NCBI GenBank assembly: GCA_938015445.1 | Contig: CALLPE010000041.1 | Location: 1 to 64,000, forward strand | Direction: 5' to 3' | DNA length: 64,000 nucleotides | Origin: an uncultured Pirellulales bacterium | GTDB lineage: Bacteria; Planctomycetota; Planctomycetia; Pirellulales; Thermoguttaceae | Part shown: positions 21,437 to 30,377 of the stretch, piece after piece | How the letters are laid out: every line of letters begins with the position of its first letter | Position numbering within the stretch: the stretch's first letter is position 1 | Program-made: the position numbers and the translations under genes | The notes under the pieces: model-generated | The model's input: only the letters and a program-made list of their open reading frames with translations | Told to the model about the DNA's origin: nothing | Databases searched by the model: none

Positions 21437-21528
21437 GCGGTATCCGATTTTTTCTGATGCAGCTTTCCTTCTGCCGAAAGCGACTTTGCCGGATAAGCCG
21501 GAAAACGCGATTTGTCGGTGATCGCCGT

Positions 21529-23982
21529 ATGGTGGAATTGCCCGCCCCGAGCAAGACGAACTTTGTGCGTTTCGGCCCGCCTGCCAAGCTATCCGGCGGC
21601 ACGCAGCCGCTAAAAGCCGTTTGCCCTTTGTGCAACCATGCGACCGAAGTGCTGCCTTGCGCGGAATACGCGCCGATAACGTGCCCAGGGTGCGGGCTGC
21701 GCTACAAGCCCACCGCGCAGCAAACTGCCGCTCATCCCAAGGCAAACGCATGCGCGGTAAGTACGGACGCACCCACCGACCCACTGCTGCAACGGTGGCT
21801 GGCCGGCGAACCAATCGCTCCGCCGCAATTGACTCAGTGGCAACGCTTGGTCCGCTGGTCTCGCCAGCATCCGGCCAAGTGCTTTCTGTTGGCCACCACG
21901 GTGTGCTTGCTAATAGCCGGGTCCCTTGCAAGCGTGGCGGGACTGTCAGTGACGAGGATTCGGCTGAACCACACGGCCCGCATTTGGCAGCAGGCCGAAC
22001 AAGAACGTTTGCAGGCCGAGGCCCTTGCCGCCGAGCATGCCCGTTTGGCTGCCGAAAAACAACGCCAAGCCGAAGCCGAAGCCGCCGCCCGACGGGCCGC
22101 CGAACAACGCGCGCAGCAAGCCGAAGCCGATCGCCGTCGTGCCGAACTTGAGCGACTGGAAGCCGACAAACAGCGCCAACAAGCCGCTCGCCAAGCTCGG
22201 CTGGCTTTGGCCGAACAGCAATCCAGAGACGCGGCCCTACTGCTGCGCAGCCAACCGCTGCAAAGCTGCCTGCTGGCCACCGCCAGCCTGCAAACGAAGC
22301 TCGCCGAAGGCGTGCCAGCAGATTCGCTCACCCAACAGATACTCTGCGACGCACTTGCCGAGCTGGGCGTTCCGGCCTTGCCCGGAAACCACGGCACGAT
22401 AACAACCTGTCAAACCGATCGCACCGGTCGGCTGCTGGTCACTGGTGGGGACGACGGAGCGCTACGCCTCTGGAATCTGCAATCCGCCACTTGGCTCCAC
22501 GTGAACAACAGTCCCCTCGGAAACATTTCTGGCTTGTCTGGCTCGGCCATGGAACAGACATCGGTCGAGGAAAAACGCGCCCCCGCCCAACAGCAAGCGT
22601 TGCCACGCGTGTTGCAAGTTCATGGCAAGCCAATCAGCGCTTTGGCAATAAGCCCGGATGGCAATCGCCTGGTAAGCGCAGACCGCTCCGGACTGGTAGT
22701 GTGGTGGAACCTCGCATCACCCGATCCGGCCAGCCAAGCCATCATCCTGCATCAGTTCGCCAGCCCAGTAAACGCTGTGGTGTTTTCTCAAGATGGCCGT
22801 TGGCTGGCGGCAGTCGCCGGCACACCTAATAGCATCGAAGACACTGCCAGACTTTGGGAGCTGTCGGCCGACGGCCAACCGGGCACTGGCCTGCCGTTGC
22901 GCGGGCATTTCGGACAGGTTCGAGCGGCAGCCTTCAGTCCCGAAGGCAATTGGCTGGCTACCGCCGGCGCAGACCGAACCGTCCGATTGTGGAACCTACG
23001 CTGCCAGTTCCCCTCGGCCGAGCAAATCGTTTTGCACGGCCACGAAAACCAGGCCGCTGCCGTGGCTATCGCCTGCGACGGACGCTGGCTGGCCTCGGCC
23101 AGCTACGACGGAACTGTGCGACTGTGGAATCTCCGTCAAGCGGACCCGGGCGCCAACCCCCTGACGCTTTCTGGCCATAACGGCTGGGTGGACGTGATCG
23201 AGGTCAGCCCAGATGGCCGCTATCTGGCCAGCGGCGGTTACGACGGCACGGTGCGAGTATGGGACTTGCACGCAGCCGACCCGAACAAATCTTGCTCGGT
23301 CCTTTCCGGACACACGGCGCGCATTAGAAGGATTCTGTTCCTATCCGACGGCCGCCGCTTAGCCACCGCCAGCGACGATCGAACCGTGCGTGTATGGGAC
23401 TTATCGGCCGCCTCGCCGTCGGTACACCCGCTGGTGTTGCGCGGCCATTGGGGGCCGGTCGTCAGCATCTGTGCTGCTAACCATGGAAGAAGCCTGTTGA
23501 CTTGCAGCGCCGATACGGTAGCCGCCGGCAATACAGCGGTGCGCATCTGGCCACTTGATACGGCAGACCTGTTGGCCCAAGCGATGCGCGTCTGCCAACG
23601 CAGTGTCCCCAGCGATGGAAATCAGCCGCCGTTTGGCGCAAAAGATATGCCGCTTATGAGCAGTACGCAGCAGCCGGTGGAATATTCAGCGACACGCCCG
23701 GCTAACCAGTTTTCGGGGAATCACGGGTCAAGGGTGGAGGGGTCTGAACAGGCTTCTGGTGGACAGACTTCTGAGCAGGCCTTCAGCAGTCAAGCGTTAG
23801 GAAGGCAGGGGTTCGGAGGGCAGGGTGCCAGGGGCCAGGACTTGGCTGTTCCTAGCGACCAACATGCAGTAGAATCGCGGCAGCCGATTGGGTGCCCTAC
23901 ATCCGGCCCGTTTTTCGGCCCGTCGCAGCTCGGCGCGCAGCCGGCCAGCGCTCACGCGCCGGCGGCTGATAGCCTTCGCTAA
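21529..23982 (+). CDS. Zinc-ribbon, membrane-anchored WD40 beta-propeller protein
   Basis: The 817-residue protein combines four modules. Residues about 31-60 form a zinc ribbon (CPLC...CPGCG). A transmembrane helix lies at about 119-141 (CFLLATTVCLLIAGSLASVA). A charged Ala/Glu/Gln/Arg coiled coil follows (about 150-235, AEQERLQAEALAAEHARLAA). From about 280 a WD40 propeller shows GH/WD-type repeats: GALRLWNL, GLVVWWNL, ARLWEL, RTVRLWNL, GTVRLWNL, GTVRVWDL, RTVRVWDL and AVRIWPL. A Gly/Gln/Ser-rich tail ends it. This is the architecture of the WD40 part of planctomycete kinase-WD40 proteins but without a kinase domain. ATG 21529 was chosen over 21457; neither has a clear ribosome site. It probably scaffolds protein assemblies at the membrane. 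Confidence 0.85.
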   Translation: MVELPAPSKTNFVRFGPPAKLSGGTQPLKAVCPLCNHATEVLPCAEYAPITCPGCGLRYKPTAQQTAAHPKANACAVSTDAPTDPLLQRWLAGEPIAPPQLTQWQRLVRWSRQHPAKCFLLATTVCLLIAGSLASVAGLSVTRIRLNHTARIWQQAEQERLQAEALAAEHARLAAEKQRQAEAEAAARRAAEQRAQQAEADRRRAELERLEADKQRQQAARQARLALAEQQSRDAALLLRSQPLQSCLLATASLQTKLAEGVPADSLTQQILCDALAELGVPALPGNHGTITTCQTDRTGRLLVTGGDDGALRLWNLQSATWLHVNNSPLGNISGLSGSAMEQTSVEEKRAPAQQQALPRVLQVHGKPISALAISPDGNRLVSADRSGLVVWWNLASPDPASQAIILHQFASPVNAVVFSQDGRWLAAVAGTPNSIEDTARLWELSADGQPGTGLPLRGHFGQVRAAAFSPEGNWLATAGADRTVRLWNLRCQFPSAEQIVLHGHENQAAAVAIACDGRWLASASYDGTVRLWNLRQADPGANPLTLSGHNGWVDVIEVSPDGRYLASGGYDGTVRVWDLHAADPNKSCSVLSGHTARIRRILFLSDGRRLATASDDRTVRVWDLSAASPSVHPLVLRGHWGPVVSICAANHGRSLLTCSADTVAAGNTAVRIWPLDTADLLAQAMRVCQRSVPSDGNQPPFGAKDMPLMSSTQQPVEYSATRPANQFSGNHGSRVEGSEQASGGQTSEQAFSSQALGRQGFGGQGARGQDLAVPSDQHAVESRQPIGCPTSGPFFGPSQLGAQPASAHAPAADSLR

Positions 23983-24282
23983 CTTTCATTTCATTCATCC
24001 GCATCGCGGTCCGAATCTTGGCGGCCTTTCGCGATGGCTTTTCTTCCCGTCATGCGCTAGCCCGGTAGCATGAAACGGGCATTTGCACTAAGTTATCTAT
24101 TGCATAAACGCCCGTTTTATGATAATGTACGTATGTACATATAGCCGGCCGAACCACGCGCTGCACTTTCGCTTGGGGACAGGTCGGCAATTCGTCAGGT
24201 ACCGACCGGTAAGGCGGTCGCGCCGGTGGCGATCGACTATGTCGGCACCCTTTGGGCACACCCTCGAACAAAGGCGCAAGGC
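23983..24282. other. Intergenic region with long-loop inverted repeat
   Basis: AAACGGGC (24073-24080) and GCCCGTTT (24110-24117) form 8-bp arms around a 29 nt loop, about 90 bp after the WD40 gene. It could act as a weak transcript end. Nothing else was seen. Confidence 0.3.
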
Positions 24283-24549
24283 ATGAACAAGAAGCACGAT
24301 CGGACGCAAAGCGTTTCCGGCAGAAAGTGCAATCCAAGGCAACACAAAGCCTCGATTGACAAGGCAGATAAGGCCCACCCAAACCTACCCAAGCGTCCGG
24401 CGGACCCTTGGAGCGATCCGTGGGACGCTGGGCCTTTAGCGGAGGCATCCAAACAGCTATGGAACGCATTCGTTTCCGACATGGACGACGACCACCTGCT
24501 TCCTAACCGGCGTGAACTAGACGACGGCGTTGCACCGCAATCTTCATAG
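24283..24549 (+). CDS. Small hypothetical protein, basic N terminus and acidic C terminus
   Basis: The 88-residue frame starts at ATG 24283, with AAGGCG about 10 nt upstream. The first 40 residues are basic (MNKKHDRTQSVSGRKCNPRQ). The second half is acidic with Trp residues: WSDPWDAGPLAEASKQLWNA, then SDMDDDHLLPNRRELDD. Short proteins of this bipartite kind are frequent in planctomycete genomes, but no family was recognised. An in-frame ATG at 24226 is less likely. Coding status is moderately supported by composition only. Confidence 0.4.
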   Translation: MNKKHDRTQSVSGRKCNPRQHKASIDKADKAHPNLPKRPADPWSDPWDAGPLAEASKQLWNAFVSDMDDDHLLPNRRELDDGVAPQSS

Positions 24550-25025
24550 CAAGGGCTGGCCCGTACACATCTGTGCCCAAAAGCGGTCCGGCGGACGCGC
24601 TGGCCCCTGGGCAATCGAACCACATCGCATCGAGCCACATTGCACGTTCCGATCGGAATTGTGCTGGCCGTCGTCTTGATTTGCTGTGCGCCCTCGGGAG
24701 TTTATTGGGCGTCGTTGCGGTTACTTTGGGCGCCGTCAAAATTGGGTTGGGTGCCCTCGGGCGGCCGTTTGCCGCAATTGACTTGCCACGCCTACGAATC
24801 ACCGCTCGCCTAAGAACCTGACTACTTGACGGCAGCCGGCGGATAGTCGCTGGATATTGGCTGGCCGATGGGCAGATGGCGCATAGCCACCGGCTTTCGT
24901 CGCGCCGATAGTCAACAACGAATTCAGAAAAAAACTCAATAAAACGGAACTTCAACGCCCGGCTGCGGTTTAAGAAGCTGGATTCGGTCAGTTCAGCCAA
25001 TTTCTGGCAAATGGAGGATGGTGGT
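24550..25025. other. Intergenic region, nothing recognised
   Basis: The 476 bp hold no repeat, hairpin or credible gene. The right end carries the GGAGG ribosome site of the EF-hand gene. Confidence 0.4.
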
Positions 25026-26699
25026 ATGTACCTAGCAAAGTGGTGTGCGTTGGCCTCGTTGGCAGCAGCATTGTTGCCACTGGTAGCGTGGGGAGCTGAT
25101 CCGCCTAGTGGTGCTCCGCTGTGGCCGCAACGGGCAGAAGTGATGTTTCAGCGTCTGGACGTCAATCGCGACGGTGTGATTACAGCAGACGAGCTTCCCC
25201 CGCAGGCCCCCGCAGGGCTTAAACAATGGCTGAAGAAAGCCGACAAGAACAACGACCAGAAGGTCACGCTGGACGAGCTGCGCGAAGCAGCCGCTCAAAT
25301 GCCGGCAGGGCCGCCAGAGTGGGCGCGTGGCCCGGCCGGCAGTGGTTGGAGTGGACCTGCTGCTGGCGGCGGCCCCATGGGGTTCGGACCTCCTGGTGGT
25401 CGCGGACCACAAGCTGGCCCCGAGCCGGGCGCGCCCGGCGCTCGTGGTCGGTCACCTGGGCCTGGTGGACCGGCCGGACCGCCAGATCGGCCGGGGCGCG
25501 GCATGGCTGGACCTGGAGGGCCTCCTACGCCTCCGGAGGCCGCTGCGCCACCTAAACAACGCGGCCCGCGTCCTGCCGCAGCAGAGCAACCCCGGCAGCC
25601 GCAGCCGCCTAGACCGGCACCGCAGGCGCCGGCGCCGCCCGCTGCGCCTCGCAGAGGCCCCGCGGCAGCCCAACAACCTGATGCACGACAGCCCGGCGCA
25701 CCCAACCTGAAAGCCATATTCGATCGCCTCGACCGAGACAAAGACGGCAAATTGGACTTTGCCGAGTTCAGCGCCGGCATTGGCAGCCTGCGCAGCATCT
25801 TTGCCGCCCGGCTCGACCCCTGGGCAAGACTGCCGCAGGCTGTGATGGGTCGTGCGGGCCGTGGTTTCGGCCCTGGTCCTGGGCCGGCCGTTTGCCCGTT
25901 CTGCCCCATGCGGGGACTGGGCTTTCAGACCTGCCCGCTGTGTGCACGGTTGGGCATGGCCGCTGGCTTTGGACCGCGTGGGATGGGGCCAGGTTACGTG
26001 CCGGGTAGAGGGCCAGGTTTCGGTCCAGGCCCCGGTCCAGGTCCCGGTGCTGGCCCCGGTATGGGAATGGGCCCAGCGTTTGGTCGTGGGCCAGGTGGAG
26101 CCGGATTGTATGGCCCCGGCTATCCCATGATGCGCCACTGGTTAGATGCCGGCAAGCAAAGCTGGCGCAACTTCCAGCAGCGGGGCTTCCGCCAGATGTG
26201 GCATTACGTGCCTTCGCCCCACAGGATGCCCCAGTGGTTCGCCGCGCCACAGCAAATGATCAAGCAAAAACTGCCGCCTTTCGGTCCGCCGCAAAAAGGC
26301 CCCACGCCCCAGATGGGCAAAGGCACCAAACGCCCGCCGATTGAGGCTCCACCGCAGGCTAAAGGCCAACCTATCAAAGGCGAGCCGAAAGCCCCGAAGG
26401 AACCGAAGCCGCCGAAACCCCCGCCGCCGCCAAAGCCGGACATCAAAGGGCCGAGGCCCGACGTGAAAGCTCCGCCGCCAGGGCCGCCCGCCGATAAAGG
26501 CCCCAAGGCGCCGGAGGCCAAAGCTCCCAAGCCTGGCAAGCCCGATGGCGACCGGCTGGCCGACATCGAAGCCCGACTGAAGGCATTGGAAGTCAAGCTC
26601 CAGAGGTTACTGGAAGGACCGCCTGGTGCTCCGCCGGTCGAGCGGCGCGGACCAGAAGACCGCGGTCCGGGCCGCAGCGGTCCGCCGGGCCGCCGATAG
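25026..26699 (+). CDS. Secreted EF-hand protein with Gly/Pro-rich domains and a CXXC pair
   Basis: The 557-residue exported protein starts at ATG 25026, 7 nt after GGAGG (an ATG at 25011 overlaps that site). A signal peptide covers about residues 1-23 (LASLAAALLPLVAWGA). Three calcium-binding EF-hand loops are seen: DVNRDGVITADE, DKNNDQKVTLDE and DRDKDGKLDFAE. Between the second and third lies a Gly/Pro/Ala-rich linker of about 130 residues. After the third comes CPFC-x10-CPLC, which could bind a metal, then a GPGPGPG-type repeat, a Trp/His-rich segment, a Lys/Pro-rich stretch and a short coiled coil (LADIEARLKALEVKLQRLLE). It is likely a structural or calcium-responsive surface protein of unknown role. 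Confidence 0.8.
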   Translation: MYLAKWCALASLAAALLPLVAWGADPPSGAPLWPQRAEVMFQRLDVNRDGVITADELPPQAPAGLKQWLKKADKNNDQKVTLDELREAAAQMPAGPPEWARGPAGSGWSGPAAGGGPMGFGPPGGRGPQAGPEPGAPGARGRSPGPGGPAGPPDRPGRGMAGPGGPPTPPEAAAPPKQRGPRPAAAEQPRQPQPPRPAPQAPAPPAAPRRGPAAAQQPDARQPGAPNLKAIFDRLDRDKDGKLDFAEFSAGIGSLRSIFAARLDPWARLPQAVMGRAGRGFGPGPGPAVCPFCPMRGLGFQTCPLCARLGMAAGFGPRGMGPGYVPGRGPGFGPGPGPGPGAGPGMGMGPAFGRGPGGAGLYGPGYPMMRHWLDAGKQSWRNFQQRGFRQMWHYVPSPHRMPQWFAAPQQMIKQKLPPFGPPQKGPTPQMGKGTKRPPIEAPPQAKGQPIKGEPKAPKEPKPPKPPPPPKPDIKGPRPDVKAPPPGPPADKGPKAPEAKAPKPGKPDGDRLADIEARLKALEVKLQRLLEGPPGAPPVERRGPEDRGPGRSGPPGRR

Positions 26700-26765
26700 G
26701 CAACTGCGACAAACCATAGCCAGTCGCAAACTGCAACGGCGCGCGATTGGCGACTAAATCGTGTG

Positions 26766-26802
26766 GCAATCGCCCCGGGACAAACAACCCCGGGGCGATT
26801 GC
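26766..26802 (+). terminator. Strong hairpin after EF-hand gene
   Basis: A perfect 14-bp stem (26766-26779 pairing with 26789-26802, core TCGCCCCGGG) encloses a 9 nt loop (26780-26788), 66 bp after the stop codon. No run of T follows, so it is either a factor-assisted terminator or an mRNA-stabilising structure. Confidence 0.55.
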
Positions 26803-26817
26803 GTTCTTGCGGCTCGA

Positions 26818-26856
26818 TTGCGATATATTGCATGCAACCCTCTTGCGATATGTTGC
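26818..26856. repeat. 14 bp direct repeat, period 25
   Basis: TTGCGATATATTGC at 26818-26831 and TTGCGATATGTTGC at 26843-26856 differ at one base. Confidence 0.7.
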
Positions 26857-27112
26857 TCGCTGGCAACTGTCTGGCAATGTAAACCAGTGTTTCTCGGCAG
26901 CGGTACTGCAACGGTTCCGTTGTGGCAACGGTTGTGTCGCGCCTGTGCTTCTGGTGCGGCAACGTTTCTTCTCTATTCCGGCCATGGTTATATTGCGGCA
27001 ACAGTTCTATAACAGCGTGGTTCTAATGCGGTCAGTGCAGGTGGCGGCCGGATAAACCGGCTCGGTACCGGAGTGATTGACTGGCCATCGGTTTGCAGAT
27101 TACGGTTAAGGT

Positions 27113-28501
27113 ATGCGATGGCCGATTCGCGCCCAGTTGCTCCTGCCGATGTTGCTAGTAGTTCTGCTGACCATAGCCACGGCCAGCGGAGCGGTGGCGT
27201 ATTGGCGCTTCAAACAAGTCCGACAGCGCGAGCTTGACGACCTTCAGCGCGTGACGGCCACCTTGTCCGACGCCAGTTTCCCACTTAGCCAGCGAGTATT
27301 AAAGCAGATAAGCGGTCTGTCGGGCGCGGAGTTTGCGATTCTCGACTCGGCTGGTCAGGTGCTGTACGCCACCTTGCATCTTAGCGGCGAGGAGCTTCGT
27401 ACTGCCCGGCGCGCGGCACAACAAACCGGCCAGCAAACCGGCACAGCAACGCTGGGCGGCAAAGCAGAGGTGGGCCGGCGGAGTTTCCTGGTACACGAGG
27501 TGCCGCTGGTGCGCCCGCTGGCCGATGGTCGGCGCGGCACGCTGTTGGTATTGTATCCAGAGGATCGGTGGTCGGCCGCAGTGCGCGAAGCGGTGGTTCC
27601 ATCCCTATTGGCCGCGGTGGTGATGGCAGCGGTGGTAGTGGGCATGACCGCGCTGTTGGCCCGACGGTTGGTGGCACCAATCAAGCGTCTGGGGGCACAA
27701 GCGGCGGCGATAGCAGCCGGCGACTTTCGACCGCTGCCGGTGCCGGCCCGAAACGACGAAATCCGCGATCTTGCCGCATCGATCAACAGCATGGCCGACC
27801 AGCTCAGCCGATACGGTCAGCAGGTGCGCGACAGCGAACGCGCTCGGCTGCTGGGCCAGTTGGGCGTAGGGATGGCCCATCAGTTGCGCAACGCCGCTAC
27901 CGGCGCTGCTATGGCCATCCAACTGCACACGCAAGATTGTCCCAGCGCCGACAAAGAAGACTTGCAAGTAGCCATCCGCCAGTTGCGATTGATGGAATCG
28001 TACTTGCAGCGCTTTATGAGCTTCGGTCGCTGGCAGCCGGTGCCGCACGAATCGCTTTGTTTGGCGGGGCTTGTGGAAGAAGTGCTATCGCTGGTCCGAC
28101 CAGCGGCAACCCACGCGGCGGTCGAACTGGTGTTCTCGCCCGGCGCTGACCAGTTGAGCGTCTGGGGCGATGCCGAGTCGCTGCGCCACATGCTCATCAA
28201 TCTGGTGCTCAACGGCGTGGAAGCGGCCAAATCGACACAAAACGACGCACAAGTGGTGGTACAATTGCAGCGCGTGTCGGCATCGCGGGTGAGGTTGCTG
28301 GTAAAAGACAACGGTCCCGGCCCATCGGCAGACCTAGCCGAAAAGCTGTTCGAACCGTTCGTAACAAACAAAGAAGGAGGCGTGGGACTGGGGCTTTCCG
28401 TGGCGCGGCACATCGCCGAAGCACACGGCGGTTCGATCAGCTTCGAGCGGACCGACAACTGGACTTGCTTCGCCGTGGAATTGCCGTCGGAAGAACCGTG
28501 A
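27113..28501 (+). CDS. Membrane sensor histidine kinase
   Basis: The 462-residue kinase has transmembrane helices at about 9-30 and 162-184 flanking a periplasmic sensor of about 130 residues, a HAMP linker (about 185-240), a HisKA-type helix with phospho-accepting H256 in MAHQLRN, and an HATPase domain with N box LRHMLINLVLNGVEA (358-371), G1 DNGPGP (399-404) and G2 GGVGLGL (422-428). It lies 255 bp upstream of an NtrC-type response regulator on the same strand, its probable phosphotransfer partner. The overall type is NtrB/AtoS/ZraS-like. The signal is unknown. Confidence 0.92.
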   Translation: MRWPIRAQLLLPMLLVVLLTIATASGAVAYWRFKQVRQRELDDLQRVTATLSDASFPLSQRVLKQISGLSGAEFAILDSAGQVLYATLHLSGEELRTARRAAQQTGQQTGTATLGGKAEVGRRSFLVHEVPLVRPLADGRRGTLLVLYPEDRWSAAVREAVVPSLLAAVVMAAVVVGMTALLARRLVAPIKRLGAQAAAIAAGDFRPLPVPARNDEIRDLAASINSMADQLSRYGQQVRDSERARLLGQLGVGMAHQLRNAATGAAMAIQLHTQDCPSADKEDLQVAIRQLRLMESYLQRFMSFGRWQPVPHESLCLAGLVEEVLSLVRPAATHAAVELVFSPGADQLSVWGDAESLRHMLINLVLNGVEAAKSTQNDAQVVVQLQRVSASRVRLLVKDNGPGPSADLAEKLFEPFVTNKEGGVGLGLSVARHIAEAHGGSISFERTDNWTCFAVELPSEEP

Positions 28502-28756
28502 GTGCGCTGCGACAAGCGGCGCCAAGGTTGCCCGCCGGTTGCTCGGTGAAGCGTACAGCAGCAAGTTTTCACAAGCTTGTAGGTCGACAGGTTTCCACGA
28601 ACCGAACGATTTACCCGAAGATTTTGCATTGGCCCCAAGATTTTTCATCACCCGAACGTTTTCTCGATAGCTAAGTGACCTTTCACTAACAAGCTAAGCA
28701 ACGCCGAACGACGCGAGTTGGCAGCACCCTGCGCGACCGACTACACACTCTCGAAC

Positions 28757-30163
28757 ATGGCACACTTGCTGGTTATCGACGACGAACAAAGCATTTGCTG
28801 GGGTTTGCTAAAGCTGGCCGAGCGGCTGGGCCATACGGCTGCCAGCGCAGCCAGTGCCGAACAAGGGTTGCAAGCGGCGCGCCAGCAGCAGCCCGACGTA
28901 GTGTTTCTGGATGTGCGTCTGCCGGGAATGGACGGACTGCAAGCCCTGCGCCGCTTTCGCGCCGATTTTCCGCGCACGCCTGTAGTGATCATCACTGCCT
29001 ACGGCGACCTGGGCACGGCAGTAGCGGCAGTGCGTGGCGGGGCCTTCGACTATCTGACCAAGCCGTTCGATTTGCAGGTAGCCCAGCGTGCCATCCAGCG
29101 CGCATTGCAGGCCCGGCAGCAGCCCGCCACGGCGCCGCCGGACGAAGCTGCCCTTGCCGAAAACCGAATGGTGGGCCGCTCGGCGGCCATGCAAGAGGTG
29201 TTCAAGCGCATCGCTTTGGTGTCCCCGGTCGACGCCTGCGTGCATATTCGCGGCGAAAGCGGTACAGGCAAGGAATTGGTGGCGCGGGCGATCCATCGCT
29301 ACAGCCGTCGTGCCGGCGGTCCGTTCTTGGCCGTTAACGTGGCCTCACTCAGTCCGACTTTGGCCGAAAGCGAGTTGTTCGGACACGTCCGCGGGGCTTT
29401 TACCGGGGCCGAACAAGCCCGCAAAGGACTGCTCGAACAAGCCAGCGGGGGCACAATCTTCCTGGACGAAGTGGCCGACATCCCCATGCCGGTGCAGGTG
29501 AAACTGTTGCGGGCATTGGAACACGGCGAGGTGCTGCCGGTGGGAGCCAGCCAGCCGGTTTCGGTCGATTTGCGAGTCATCTCGGCAACACATCAGGATC
29601 TGGCCGAACTAGCGGCCCAGGGAAGGTTCCGCCACGACCTGTATTACCGGCTGGTCACCTTCGAGATCGACATCCCACCGCTGCGCGAGCGACGCGAAGA
29701 CATCCCCGAGCTGATCGAGTACTTTCTCGACCTTTTGGCGATCAAGAACAACGCGGTGCGCCCCAGTGTCTCGCCACAGGCCATAGCCGAGCTGAACTGC
29801 CGCCCGTGGTACGGCAACGTGCGCGAACTGCGCAACGCCATCGAGCACGCCCTGATAATGGCGCGCGGTGGCGTTATCAACCCCGAACACCTGCCACCGC
29901 CGGCCATGCCGGTGCAGACCAGCAAGGAAACAACGCCGGAAGACGCGATCCGCTCGTTGCTGCGCCGCTGGGCGAAACTGCAATTGCAACAGGATCAACA
30001 GAGCAGCGACCTGTACCAGCGATTCCTCCGCTTGGTCGAACCGCCGCTGTTGCAGACGGTATTGGAGCATTACCGCGGCCAATGCGCTGCCGCCGCACGT
30101 CGGCTTGGACTGCACCGCAGCACACTGCGCAAACGACTCGACGAGCTTTCGGGGGATAAATAA
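28757..30163 (+). CDS. NtrC-family sigma-54-dependent response regulator
   Basis: The 468-residue regulator has three domains. The receiver domain (1-115) has D8, D9, phospho-acceptor D52 and K102. The AAA+ sigma-54 interaction domain (about 138-375) has Walker A GESGTGKE (166-173), the sigma-54-contacting loop GAFTGA (213-218) and Walker B GTIFLDEVA. The Fis-type helix-turn-helix is at the C terminus (AAARRLGLHRSTLRKRLDEL). It should be phosphorylated by the kinase encoded just upstream and activate -24/-12 promoters with RpoN, encoded at 59601-61121. ATG 28757 was chosen over TTG 28718 because it gives the standard receiver start. Confidence 0.95.
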   Translation: MAHLLVIDDEQSICWGLLKLAERLGHTAASAASAEQGLQAARQQQPDVVFLDVRLPGMDGLQALRRFRADFPRTPVVIITAYGDLGTAVAAVRGGAFDYLTKPFDLQVAQRAIQRALQARQQPATAPPDEAALAENRMVGRSAAMQEVFKRIALVSPVDACVHIRGESGTGKELVARAIHRYSRRAGGPFLAVNVASLSPTLAESELFGHVRGAFTGAEQARKGLLEQASGGTIFLDEVADIPMPVQVKLLRALEHGEVLPVGASQPVSVDLRVISATHQDLAELAAQGRFRHDLYYRLVTFEIDIPPLRERREDIPELIEYFLDLLAIKNNAVRPSVSPQAIAELNCRPWYGNVRELRNAIEHALIMARGGVINPEHLPPPAMPVQTSKETTPEDAIRSLLRRWAKLQLQQDQQSSDLYQRFLRLVEPPLLQTVLEHYRGQCAAAARRLGLHRSTLRKRLDELSGDK

Positions 30164-30377
30164 TGCAGCCCGAACATCCACGGTACGGAAGGTCTGCGCC
30201 TGCCAATCGCCCCGAACGACCAGCAATCGCGTCCGCCGTGGTGTGCCAGGGGCTTGTGATTCCGAGTGTGGGTGTGTGGGCCGCCGGCATTGCCGAGTCG
30301 GGATGCGCTAGTGGCTGGCACTGCCGGACCGGAAGGCGCTGGTCACCGGTGCTTCCGCCTCAAGGAGGACGTGTCGC

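Larger units (their letters stand above)
20884..21528. other. Intergenic region with repeat and inverted repeat
   Basis: The 645 bp lie between dprA and the WD40 gene. They hold a 14 bp tandem duplication (20996-21023, third partial copy after it) and a 9-bp-arm inverted repeat (21405-21436). No small gene was recognised. Confidence 0.5.
26700..27112. other. Intergenic region upstream of histidine kinase
   Basis: The 413 bp contain the terminator-like hairpin (26766-26802), a 14-bp direct repeat (26818-26856) and a run of GGCAAC/GCAACG words between 26870 and 27005. No small gene was recognised. Confidence 0.5.
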
